33,652 bases of DNA, taken from Dietzia timorensis (lineage in GTDB: Bacteria > Actinomycetota > Actinomycetes > Mycobacteriales > Mycobacteriaceae). The stretch's first letter is position 1, and each line of letters opens with the position of its first letter. The position numbers and the translations under genes were made by a program. The notes under the pieces were generated by a model, which was not told the DNA's origin, did no database searches, and saw only the letters and a program-made list of their open reading frames with translations. The stretch is taken from NCBI RefSeq assembly GCF_020742175.1, contig NZ_DYXM01000127.1, forward strand, positions 1 to 33,652, in the 5' to 3' direction. Positions 7,625-15,271 of the stretch are shown here, piece by piece.

Positions 7625-8257
7625 CTAGGGGCGGTGGATAGTCGCTCCGGTAGATTCTTGAACCTCGTCGAATTCGACGCCGGGTGCGAGCTCGACAAGC
7701 TCCAACCCTCGATCGGTGACGTCAAGCACCGCAAGATTGGTAACGATGAGCGAGACGCAACCGCGGCCGGTCAGAGGTAGCGTGTTCTGTTCGAGGATCT
7801 TCTGCTGTCCCTTGCGGGTGACATGATCCATCATCACGATGACGCGCCCGGCGCCGTGGACAAGGTCCATCGCGCCGCCCATTCCCTTGACCATCGCGCC
7901 CGGAACCATCCAGTTGGATAGATCGCCGGTCTGGCTCACTTGCATGCCGCCGAGGACTGCGACGTCGACGGCGGCTCCGCGGATCATTGCGAAGGAATCC
8001 GAGGACCCGAAGAAGGCGGCACCGGGAAGGACCGTGATGGTCTCCTTGCCTGCGTTGATGAGCTCGGGGTCGAGCTCGTCCTCGGTGGGGTAAGGGCCGA
8101 CGCCGAGCACACCGTTCTCGGAATGGAGGATGACCTCCGTCCCCTCAGCGATGTATCCGGGGATGAGCGTCGGCATCCCGATGCCGAGGTTGACGTATTG
8201 TCCGTCGGTGAATTCCTTGGCGACCCGTGCCGCCATCTCCTCATGGGACCAACTCAT
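7625..8257 (-). CDS. pcaJ: 3-oxoadipate CoA-transferase, subunit B
   Basis: A 210-residue beta subunit of a family I CoA-transferase. It moves CoA from succinyl-CoA to 3-oxoadipate together with PcaI. The catalytic glutamate is E47 in the SENG motif (LHSENGVLGVGP). The N-terminal GQYVNLGIGMPTLIP and the GGMQVSQTGDLSNWMVPG stretch are typical of the B subunit. ATG 8257 overlaps the pcaI stop by four bases (ATGA), so the pair is translationally coupled. A longer open reading to 8416 is only shadow of pcaI. The sequence alone cannot exclude succinyl-CoA:acetoacetate transferase (scoB), but the neighbouring cat, ben and pca genes favour 3-oxoadipate. Confidence 0.9.
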   Translation of the reverse strand: MSWSHEEMAARVAKEFTDGQYVNLGIGMPTLIPGYIAEGTEVILHSENGVLGVGPYPTEDELDPELINAGKETITVLPGAAFFGSSDSFAMIRGAAVDVAVLGGMQVSQTGDLSNWMVPGAMVKGMGGAMDLVHGAGRVIVMMDHVTRKGQQKILEQNTLPLTGRGCVSLIVTNLAVLDVTDRGLELVELAPGVEFDEVQESTGATIHRP

Positions 8258-9003
8258 TGGCGCACCGTCCTCAACTCGATTCCCGTGTCCTGCCTGCCGA
8301 CCGGCACGACGCGCTGAACGCGGATGCCGGGCACGTGTACGTCCTCGGGCGCGATCTCGCCTGGCTCGACGAGGTGCTCGACCTGGGCGATGGTGATCGC
8401 GCCGGCGCCGGCGCAATCCGGATTGAAATTCCGCGCGGTACCGCGGAAGCAGAGGTTGCCAAGCCGGTCGCCCTTGTATGCGTGTACCAGGGCGTAATCG
8501 GTGCGGATCGCCTCTTCGAGAACGAACAGTTCGCCGCCGAACTCCCGGGTTTCCTTGGGGACGGACGCCTCGGCGATGCCTCCATCGCCGTCATACCTAA
8601 TGGGTAGTCCGCCCTCTGCGACCTGCGTGCCGACACCGGCAGGGGTATAGAAAGCCGGAATCCCCGCGCCGCCCGCGCGCATGCGCTCGGCGAGCGTGCC
8701 CTGAGGGGTGAGCTCGACGGAAAGTTCGCCGGACAGATACTGCCGCGCGAACTCCTTGTTGGAACCGACGTAACTGGCGATCGTCCGCGAGATGCGGTGA
8801 GCTTCGAGCAGCTTGCCGAGTCCGAAGCCGTCGAGCCCGCAATTGTTACTCACGGTCTTGAGGTCGGACGCTCCCTGTTCCAAGAGCGCGTCAATGAGGA
8901 TGGCGGGAATGCCAACCAAACCGAAACCGCCCACGGCGAGAGAAGCGCCATCGGGGATGTCGGCGACGGCTTCCGCCGCCGACGAGAAGACTTTGTTGAT
9001 CAT
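8254..9003 (-). CDS. pcaI: 3-oxoadipate CoA-transferase, subunit A
   Basis: A 249-residue alpha subunit. The CoA-binding glycine motif GGFGLVGIP is at 25-33. The later stretch YDGDGGIAEASVPKETREFGG...RTDYALVHAYKGDRLGNL is the family pattern. I chose ATG 9003 (MINKVFSSAAEAV) because it matches the usual start. An upstream in-frame start at 9039 lies inside an operator-like palindrome. The gene is divergent from pcaD with a 179-base shared promoter region, which holds motifs that may bind PcaR. Confidence 0.9.
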   Translation of the reverse strand: MINKVFSSAAEAVADIPDGASLAVGGFGLVGIPAILIDALLEQGASDLKTVSNNCGLDGFGLGKLLEAHRISRTIASYVGSNKEFARQYLSGELSVELTPQGTLAERMRAGGAGIPAFYTPAGVGTQVAEGGLPIRYDGDGGIAEASVPKETREFGGELFVLEEAIRTDYALVHAYKGDRLGNLCFRGTARNFNPDCAGAGAITIAQVEHLVEPGEIAPEDVHVPGIRVQRVVPVGRQDTGIELRTVRQ

Positions 9004-9030
9004 GTCACACACCATAGGATGAATTCGCAA

Positions 9031-9046
9031 TGCACACAAGTGTGCA
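9031..9046. promoter_or_regulatory. Operator-like palindrome upstream of pcaI
   Basis: TGCACAC-AA-GTGTGCA, perfect 7-base arms with a 2-base centre, 28 bases upstream of the pcaI ATG. Its position fits a repressor or activator site for pcaIJ. The protein that binds it is not known. Confidence 0.5.
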
Positions 9047-9056
9047 ATAGGCGAAC
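9042..9056. promoter_or_regulatory. Candidate PcaR-type site upstream of pcaI
   Basis: GTGCA-ATAGG-CGAAC resembles the 15-bp site I recall for IclR-type PcaR of Pseudomonas (GTTCG/GTGCG arms with a 5-base centre). It overlaps the right arm of the neighbouring palindrome. Assignment is by analogy. Confidence 0.35.
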
Positions 9057-9153
9057 ACGGTGTGATTTCCCCTGGGGTGTTGCCGCGTCAATCGCACTCA
9101 AGTGGGAGGTGGGTCACAATTATCGACAAAGTATGTTTGAATAGTGGCTATAC

Positions 9154-9168
9154 GTTCGTATGTTGAAC
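9154..9168. promoter_or_regulatory. Candidate PcaR-type site upstream of pcaD
   Basis: GTTCG-TATGT-TGAAC, arms matching at 4 of 5 positions, ends 14 bases before the pcaD ATG and lies next to a TATACG element. A perfect relative (GTTCG-N5-CGAAC) is found upstream of benA at 22659-22673. Confidence 0.4.
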
Positions 9169-9182
9169 CTGGAGGTGCCGTC

Positions 9183-9986
9183 ATGATGCTGGCGAGCTTG
9201 TCGTATGAGCTTCACGAGCCGACGAAACGGTCAGCGGCGGGAGATTCCACCGTCTTGCTGCTCGGTTCCCTCGGCTCGGATCGATCGATGTGGTCCGAGC
9301 AGGTGCGTGCACTGGCGCAGTCGTTTCGCGTGCTCGCCGTCGATCTCCGCGGGCACGGGGGATCGGAAGTCGTCAACGGGGCCTCTACAGTTGAAGAACT
9401 GGCGTTGGACATCGTGTCCGTCATCGACAGCCTCGAGATCGACAGGGTGCACATGGCGGGGCTTTCGCTCGGCGGGGCAGTAGCTCTCGAGATGGGAATT
9501 CGTTATCCCGAGCGGCTCGATTCGCTCGCGTTGATCTGCACATCGGCCAAGTTCGGCGAGTCGCAAGCCTGGCTGGATCGAGCCGCGCTAGTTCGCAAGG
9601 ATGGGATGGAAGCGGTGGCGAACTCGGTGGCGTCGCGCTGGGTGTCGCAGGGCAAGGCCGAGGCGTCCCCGGAGTTGATGGCGCGGCTCGAGCGCATGGT
9701 CCTTGCCACTCCAGCCGAGGGGTATGCCTCCGCGTGCGAGGCGCTGGCGTCCTACGATGTGCGCGACGAGCTCGGATCCATCAAGACCCCGGTCGTCGGC
9801 GTCGCGGGCGCGGACGACCCGGCAACCCCTCCGGCATCTGTGCAGGAGATCCTCGACGGGATCGGCCACGGCCGCCTCGTCGTACTCGAGCCCGCGGCAC
9901 ACGTGCCGACTTTCGAACAGTCCGAGCAGTTGTCCGACATCCTGCAGAAGCACGTGCTCGACAACCTCGGGGAGACGCGATGGTGA
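9183..9986 (+). CDS. pcaD: 3-oxoadipate enol-lactone hydrolase (first copy)
   Basis: A 267-residue alpha/beta hydrolase. PcaD opens 3-oxoadipate enol-lactone to 3-oxoadipate. The nucleophile S95 is in GLSLGG, the acid is at D211/D212 (GADDPATP) and H240 is in EPAAHVPTFEQ. The N-terminal LLLGSLGSDRSMW and the RGHGGS stretch are characteristic of the enol-lactonase group. ATG 9183 is preceded by GGAGG (9171-9175) at 7 bases. An earlier GTG (9144) has no such site and would place the operator-like motif inside the gene. There is no fused PcaC domain. The stop overlaps the pcaR start by seven bases. A divergent paralogue lies at 12068-12853. Confidence 0.9.
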   Translation: MMLASLSYELHEPTKRSAAGDSTVLLLGSLGSDRSMWSEQVRALAQSFRVLAVDLRGHGGSEVVNGASTVEELALDIVSVIDSLEIDRVHMAGLSLGGAVALEMGIRYPERLDSLALICTSAKFGESQAWLDRAALVRKDGMEAVANSVASRWVSQGKAEASPELMARLERMVLATPAEGYASACEALASYDVRDELGSIKTPVVGVAGADDPATPPASVQEILDGIGHGRLVVLEPAAHVPTFEQSEQLSDILQKHVLDNLGETRW

Positions 9987-10783
9987 AGGCGTCGCAGCCG
10001 CAGCCGAACGGGAAGGTGGCGGGCACCGAATTCGTCCAGTCTCTCGCCCGCGGGCTCGCCGTGATCCGCACATTCGACGCGGAGAACCCTCGGCAGAGCC
10101 TGTCGCAGGTTGCCCGCTCCACCGGTTTGTCCCGCGCGACAGCGCGACGATTCCTGCTCACCCTCGTCGATCTCGGGTACGTCGATTCGGACGAGTCACA
10201 ATTCTGGTTGACGCCGAAGGTCCTCGAGCTCGGATATAGCTATCTTTCGTCGATGCCGCTCACCGAGGTCGCCGCGCCGCACCTGGAAAAGCTACGTTCC
10301 CGGCTCGGGGAATCGTCGTCGGTGTCCATTCTCGACGGCACCGACATCGTTTATGTCGCCAGGGTGCAGGTCCGCCGGATCATGACCGTCGACATCACGA
10401 TCGGCACCCGTTTCCCCGCGCACGCGACCTCGATGGGCAAAGTTCTTCTCGCGAGCCTCAACGAGACCGACTTCGCGAGCTATCTCCGCCGGGCCACCGA
10501 ACGAGACGAGCCCGGCAGGCCCGGCTTCGACGAGGCCACCCTCCGCGGCGAGATCGAGGCCGCGCGCAAACGTGGCTGGTCGATGACCGACCAGGAACTC
10601 GAGCCAGGACTGCGCTCGCTTGCCGCGCCGATCAAGGACGAGTCCGGCGCGACGGTCGCAGCGATCAACATCTCCACCCACGCGATGCGCTACACGCTCG
10701 ATCAACTGCACGACGATTTCGTTCCCGCCCTGCTCTCCGCGGCGTCCGCGATCAGTGAAGACCTCGCGACCGTGAACCGGTAA
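9980..10783 (+). CDS. pcaR: IclR-family transcriptional regulator, PcaR type
   Basis: A 267-residue IclR-type regulator. An N-terminal winged helix-turn-helix is at about 20-80 (FVQSLARGLAVIRTF, LSQVARSTGLSRATARRFLLTL), followed by an effector-binding domain (SMGKVLLA, EIEAARKRGW, LEPGLRSLAAPI). The SLARGLAVIRTF start and the effector domain match the PcaR/PcaU/PobR subgroup that responds to aromatic catabolites such as 3-oxoadipate. The ATG at 9980 lies within the pcaD stop region (ATGGTGA overlap) after GGGGAG, indicating coupling. Likely targets are pcaIJ, pcaD-pcaR-pcaF and perhaps benA, from the shared motifs. Whether it represses or activates cannot be told here. In Corynebacterium the equivalent is described as a repressor. 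Confidence 0.88.
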   Translation: MVKASQPQPNGKVAGTEFVQSLARGLAVIRTFDAENPRQSLSQVARSTGLSRATARRFLLTLVDLGYVDSDESQFWLTPKVLELGYSYLSSMPLTEVAAPHLEKLRSRLGESSSVSILDGTDIVYVARVQVRRIMTVDITIGTRFPAHATSMGKVLLASLNETDFASYLRRATERDEPGRPGFDEATLRGEIEAARKRGWSMTDQELEPGLRSLAAPIKDESGATVAAINISTHAMRYTLDQLHDDFVPALLSAASAISEDLATVNR

Positions 10784-10831
10784 CGCACGCCCTCCCTCAC
10801 CCCTCGGAATCTCCCGAAAGGACCTTTCCCC

Positions 10832-12046
10832 ATGCCCGATGCCGTCATCTGTCTACCCCTGCGAAGCCCCGTGGGACGATTCGGCGGCGCGCTGAAGACC
10901 GTGCCGGTCGAATCGCTCGCCGCAACCGTGCTCACCGCGCTCGTCGAGCGCTCCGGCATCGACCCCGAGCACATCGACGACGTGATTCTCGGGCAGGGCT
11001 ATCCCAACGGCGAAGCGCCGGCCCTCGGCCGCGTCGCGGCGCTCGACGCCGGCCTGGGCATCGATGTGCCGGGGATGCAACTCGACCGCCGCTGCGGTTC
11101 GGGGCTCCAAGCTATTCTCACCGCCGCGGCCCACGTCTCTTCCGGTGCTGCAGACCTCATCGTCGCAGGCGGCGCTGACTCGATGAGCAACGCCGAGTTC
11201 TACACCAACCCGTCGCCGCGCTACGGCATCCGGGGCGACGGAGTACAGCTTGCCGACCGCCTCGCTCGCGGCCGTCTGACCGCCGGCGGAAAGAATCATC
11301 CCGTCCCCGGCGGAATGATCGAGACCGCGGAGAATCTCCGCGAGCACTATTCGATCGGCCGCGCCGAGCAGGACGCGCTCGCCGCCCAGTCACATCAGCG
11401 AGCGGTCGCGGCGCAGGAGGCCGGGAAGTTCGCGCGCGAGATCGTTCCCATCGACGTGCCGCAACGTAAGGGCGACCCCGTCACCGTCGACATCGACGAG
11501 CATCCGCGTGCCGACACCACCGTCGATTCGCTGTCGCAGCTGCGCGCGATACGGTCGAAGATCGACCCGAAATCCACCGTCACCGCGGGCAACGCCTCGG
11601 GCCAGAATGACGGCGCCGCAATGGCAATCGTCACGACGATGGAGAAAGCGAAGGAACTCCGCCTCGAGCCGGTGGTCCGGCTCGCCGGGTGGTCCGTCGC
11701 CGGAGTCTCCCCGGAGACCATGGGCATCGGCCCGGTCCCGGCGACCGCGAAGGTCCTCGGCCGTCTCGGGCTCGAGCTTGGCGATATGGACGTCATCGAG
11801 CTCAACGAGGCCTTCGCCGCTCAGGCACTGGCCGTTCTGCGCGAATGGAAAATGGGCCCCGAATCGGAACACCTCAACCCCAACGGGTCCGGAATTTCGC
11901 TTGGTCACCCGATCGGAGCGACAGGCGCGCGCATCCTGGCAACGCTGTGCGGGGAGATGACACGCCGCGATGCACGCTGGGGACTGGAGACGATGTGTAT
12001 CGGCGGCGGGCAAGGTCTTGCCGCCGTGTTCGAGCGAGTCGGGTAG
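10832..12046 (+). CDS. pcaF: 3-oxoadipyl-CoA thiolase
   Basis: A 404-residue thiolase that cleaves 3-oxoadipyl-CoA to succinyl-CoA and acetyl-CoA, the last step of the pathway. The active-site residues are present: nucleophile C88 (DRRCGSGLQ), H359 (GHPIGATGAR) and C389 (MCIGGGQG). NEAFAAQAL and NASGQNDGAA are further family motifs. GAAAGGA lies 8-14 bases before the ATG. It is downstream of pcaR with a 48-base gap and probably in the same transcript. By sequence alone it could be a general acetyl-CoA acyltransferase. The context gives the specific name. It converges with the second enol-lactonase. Confidence 0.88.
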   Translation: MPDAVICLPLRSPVGRFGGALKTVPVESLAATVLTALVERSGIDPEHIDDVILGQGYPNGEAPALGRVAALDAGLGIDVPGMQLDRRCGSGLQAILTAAAHVSSGAADLIVAGGADSMSNAEFYTNPSPRYGIRGDGVQLADRLARGRLTAGGKNHPVPGGMIETAENLREHYSIGRAEQDALAAQSHQRAVAAQEAGKFAREIVPIDVPQRKGDPVTVDIDEHPRADTTVDSLSQLRAIRSKIDPKSTVTAGNASGQNDGAAMAIVTTMEKAKELRLEPVVRLAGWSVAGVSPETMGIGPVPATAKVLGRLGLELGDMDVIELNEAFAAQALAVLREWKMGPESEHLNPNGSGISLGHPIGATGARILATLCGEMTRRDARWGLETMCIGGGQGLAAVFERVG

Positions 12047-12067
12047 CGCCCAAGCGCGAATAATGGC

Positions 12068-12853
12068 TCAGGGCTTGAGGAAGTCGACGAGCGCCGCGTT
12101 GTACTCATCCGGGCACTGCAGGTTGCACATGTGTGCGGCGCCTTCAATGCTCACTCGCGTCGCACCGTCGATGCCGTCGGCAAGCTGTCCGACGACCTCG
12201 GGAGGCGTGGAACCGTCTTCGGTAGCGGACACGACAAGCGTCGGAGCGGAGATCTCGCCGAGGCGATTGCGGGTATCGAATCCGGCGAGCGCCTCGCAGC
12301 ACCGCGCATAGCCGACGGGATCGGTTTCCACGAAGTTTCGGTGGATGTTCGAGATGACGTCGGGGTGCGTGTCCGCCCAGTCCGGGGTGAACCACTTCGA
12401 CATCACGGGACCGACGAGCGAGTCCAGCCCCGAATTCCGTGCGGTGTCGATCCGCTGCCGCCATGCGTCGGCTTCGCCGAATTTCGGCGCGGTCGAGGAA
12501 AGCACGAGCCGCTCGACCCGCTCGGGTGAACTCAGCGCCAACTCCTGGGCGATAGCGCCACCGATGGACAGGCCGACGACATGCACGGAGGCGATCTCGT
12601 TCATATTGAGCGAGCGAATCACGTCCTGCGCCAGATCCGCCATCGTCGTGGGCTCGTCGAGCACCTGCGAATCGCCATGCCCGCGGATATCGATTGCGTA
12701 GACGGGGCCGATGGTGTTGAGCGCCTCGATCTGTTCTCTCCACATCGAACGCTTCGATCCGAGTGAGCCGAGGAGCACGATCGGGATATCAGGGATCCCG
12801 TCGGGCACGGAATTGGTGGGGAACGAGTCCAGGGCGAGCATCGCGTTGGCCAT
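12068..12853 (-). CDS. 3-oxoadipate enol-lactone hydrolase-like protein (second copy)
   Basis: A 261-residue alpha/beta hydrolase clearly related to the PcaD at 9183. It shares VLLGSLGSKRSMW, RGHGDS, the nucleophile motif GLSIGG (S96), SSTAPKFGEADAW and an EGAAHM histidine. I chose ATG 12853 because it gives the family length, although no good ribosome binding site precedes it. A GTG at 12946 would add 31 residues of low-complexity sequence. It lies between pcaF (convergent) and mdh (divergent). It may be a second enol-lactonase, a backup, or act on a substituted lactone. I cannot distinguish these. Confidence 0.82.
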   Translation of the reverse strand: MANAMLALDSFPTNSVPDGIPDIPIVLLGSLGSKRSMWREQIEALNTIGPVYAIDIRGHGDSQVLDEPTTMADLAQDVIRSLNMNEIASVHVVGLSIGGAIAQELALSSPERVERLVLSSTAPKFGEADAWRQRIDTARNSGLDSLVGPVMSKWFTPDWADTHPDVISNIHRNFVETDPVGYARCCEALAGFDTRNRLGEISAPTLVVSATEDGSTPPEVVGQLADGIDGATRVSIEGAAHMCNLQCPDEYNAALVDFLKP

Positions 12854-12992
12854 GGCCCCAAGGTACCCCGAGCTCGCACCCACGAAGTCGATCCCTGCGC
12901 CGGTGCCGCCGCCGCGACTACTCTCGCCTGTAGAAGCCTCACCCACGAAGTGGGGCGCGAGAAGTCAGTGAAGTGGATGGAGGACCCTCCTG

Positions 12993-14000
12993 ATGAGCGA
13001 ACCGACCCGGGAAACCGCACACGTTGTCACCGTCACCGGCGCAGCCGGCCAGATCGCATATTCACTGCTCTTCCGGATCGCCGCAGGCGAGATCTTCGGC
13101 CCGCGGGTCCCGATCCGGTTGCGGCTCCTCGAGATTCCCTCGGCGGTCGGCGTCGCCGAGGGCGTTGCCATGGAGTTGGAGGACGCTGCGTTCCCGGCGC
13201 TGGAGTCCGTGTCGGTGACCTCGGATGCCTCGGAGGCTTTCGACCGTGCCAACGTCGCTTTCCTCGTGGGCGCCAAGCCTCGCGGGCTCGGAATGGAGCG
13301 AGCCGACCTGCTCACCGCGAACGGCGCCATCTTCCGTACTCAGGGGCAGGCAATCAATGCGGGCGCGGCGGACGACATCCGGGTCCTGGTCGTCGGAAAC
13401 CCGGCCAACACCAACGCGTTCATCGCCGCCAATCACGCACCGGACGTGCCCGCGGACAGGTTCACCGCGCTCATGCGGCTCGACCACAACCGGGCGCTGA
13501 GCCAGCTCGGAGACAAGCTCTCGGTGCCCACGACCGCGCTCGACGGCATGGTCGTGTGGGGCAACCACTCACTGAGCCAGTTCCCGGACACGACGTATCT
13601 GACGGTCGACGGAAACCCGGTGTCCGGCGACCTCGACACGCGGTGGATCGAGGAGGATTTCATTCCGCGCGTGGCCGGTCGGGGCGGGGAGATCATCAAG
13701 GTCCGAGGGTCTTCGTCCGCCGCGTCGGCGGCGTCGGCGGCCGTCGACCACATGCGCGACTGGGTGCAGGGCGGCGAGAACGGGAGCCGCGATAGCTGGA
13801 CCACGGTGGCGATGGTCTCCCGCGGGGATTACGGCATCCCCGAGGGGCTCGTGTGCGGCCAGCCCGTCCGTTCGGTCGGCGGACAACTCGAAGTCGTCCC
13901 GAACCTCGAGATCTCGCCGTGGCAGCGCCAACGCATCGACGCCTCGGTTGCCGAACTCATCTCCGAGCGCGAGGCGGTCGCCTCCCTCGGTCTACTCTGA
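12993..14000 (+). CDS. mdh: Malate dehydrogenase
   Basis: A 335-residue NAD-type malate dehydrogenase interconverting malate and oxaloacetate. The Rossmann glycine motif GAAGQIA is at 16-22, LLEIPSA after the second strand, substrate arginines in GAKPRGLGMER (R97, R103), NPANTN at 136-141, D164 in LDHNR and catalytic H192 in WGNHS. GGAGG (12979-12983) lies 9 bases before the ATG and is partly inside a small AGGA-CCC-TCCT repeat. The gene sits between the pca and ben blocks, in opposite orientation to both neighbours. Codon use looks like its surroundings, so I see no sign of recent transfer. Confidence 0.96.
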   Translation: MSEPTRETAHVVTVTGAAGQIAYSLLFRIAAGEIFGPRVPIRLRLLEIPSAVGVAEGVAMELEDAAFPALESVSVTSDASEAFDRANVAFLVGAKPRGLGMERADLLTANGAIFRTQGQAINAGAADDIRVLVVGNPANTNAFIAANHAPDVPADRFTALMRLDHNRALSQLGDKLSVPTTALDGMVVWGNHSLSQFPDTTYLTVDGNPVSGDLDTRWIEEDFIPRVAGRGGEIIKVRGSSSAASAASAAVDHMRDWVQGGENGSRDSWTTVAMVSRGDYGIPEGLVCGQPVRSVGGQLEVVPNLEISPWQRQRIDASVAELISEREAVASLGLL

Positions 14001-14033
14001 CCGCGACCCGCGCCCGCCGCGATCGTGCGCGGA

Positions 14034-15263
14034 TCAGTCGGCGTCGTTCCTGCGGTCGATAAGCGCCCACACCGCGAGCCCGGCGGCTACGCCCCAGAAC
14101 GGCGCACCGATCCCGAACAGCGACTGGTCGGCGACTGTCACGAGGAAGCACGACAGCGGGCCGAACCAGCCCACTCGGGAGAAGGCCGTCGCGAACGCGC
14201 CGCACAGCGGGACGAGCATCGCCAGCCCGGCGAGGGCGGCGAGAAACTCGGCCGGAGTTCGCAGGATTACCCCGACGAAGGCGGGCGCGAGGATGCCGAC
14301 AACGATCGCGCCGACCCCGGTGACGATGGCCGCAGCCCAGTGACGATCCGCCGGTTTCCCGGCCACAATGAGCGCGTTCGTCGGTCCGGTCAGGCAGCTG
14401 GACACCGCTCCCAAAGGCGCGACGAGAACGGACCACACGCCGGAGAGAATGGCGCTCGCCGTCACTGGTGGATGGTGTCCGGTTCCGCGAAGCACGGCGA
14501 CGCCCTGCCCGTTCTGCACGACGATGACGGTGATGGCGAGCGGCAACACGAGTTCGGCCGCCGCGCGGAACGTGAACTCCGGCGCGTGGAGCATCGGCGT
14601 CGCCAGAATCCCGAGGGTCGGGTCTCCGGCGTTCCATTGTCCGGCAGCTGTGACGGCGACGATGCCGACCACCATGGCGGCGAGAACCGGCGGGATCTTG
14701 GAACCGAGCCGGGGGAGCGCGACGAGAACGGCGAACGCGATCGCCATCGGAACGGTGAGCAGGGGAGCGTCCCACAGGGAGTGGATAAGATCGAGCCCGA
14801 AGCTCAGGAACACGCCGGCGACCATCGCCATGACGATCGGTAGCGGCAGTAACTCCATGAACCATTTGGCCAGTCCGGAAACGCCGAGAATGGTGATGAG
14901 GGCGCCGGTGACGAGGTACGCGCCGACCACCTCCGACAGGCTGAGATGGCCGAGCGAGCTACCGACGATGACGGTGCCGGGGATGGTCCAGAAGAACGCG
15001 AGCGGAGTGCGGTAGATCCAGCTGGCAAGAACGGTGAGGATGCCATTGCAGAAGAAGACGCCGAAGATCCACGACGAGATCTCGGCGCCGTTCATGCCGC
15101 CCTGATGGCCCGCCGCCATGATGAGTGCGACGGGTCCGGTGGCGGAGAACAACAATGCGATGAGACCGTCCGCGAGCTGCCGGGGTCCGAGCGCGCGAAC
15201 GAGATCGCGCGGGCGGGGTCGCGTGTGGTGCGGCTTTTCCGGCAGGTGCAGTGCGGTGGTCAT
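14034..15263 (-). CDS. benE: Benzoate/proton symporter, BenE family
   Basis: A 409-residue integral membrane protein with about 11-12 hydrophobic segments. Motifs seen in the BenE family include DGLIALLFSATGPVALIMAAGHQGGM near the N-terminus, PGTVIVG, the VVQNGQG stretch and CLTGPTNALI. ATG 15263 begins 8 bases after the benR stop, so its ribosome binding site (GGAA) overlaps the end of benR and the two are probably translated from one transcript. A much longer open reading continues upstream through the benR region but is shadow. This is the only benzoate uptake gene in the window. An MFS-type BenK is not present. Confidence 0.92.
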   Translation of the reverse strand: MTTALHLPEKPHHTRPRPRDLVRALGPRQLADGLIALLFSATGPVALIMAAGHQGGMNGAEISSWIFGVFFCNGILTVLASWIYRTPLAFFWTIPGTVIVGSSLGHLSLSEVVGAYLVTGALITILGVSGLAKWFMELLPLPIVMAMVAGVFLSFGLDLIHSLWDAPLLTVPMAIAFAVLVALPRLGSKIPPVLAAMVVGIVAVTAAGQWNAGDPTLGILATPMLHAPEFTFRAAAELVLPLAITVIVVQNGQGVAVLRGTGHHPPVTASAILSGVWSVLVAPLGAVSSCLTGPTNALIVAGKPADRHWAAAIVTGVGAIVVGILAPAFVGVILRTPAEFLAALAGLAMLVPLCGAFATAFSRVGWFGPLSCFLVTVADQSLFGIGAPFWGVAAGLAVWALIDRRNDAD

Positions 15264-15271
15264 CGAGGTTC

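Noticed and set aside
13687..13745. Short GTCGGCGGC-type repeats inside mdh
   Set aside because: They encode an in-frame Ser/Ala-rich stretch (SSAASAASAA) near the known SSSAASAA segment of malate dehydrogenases, so they are coding rather than a separate repeat element.
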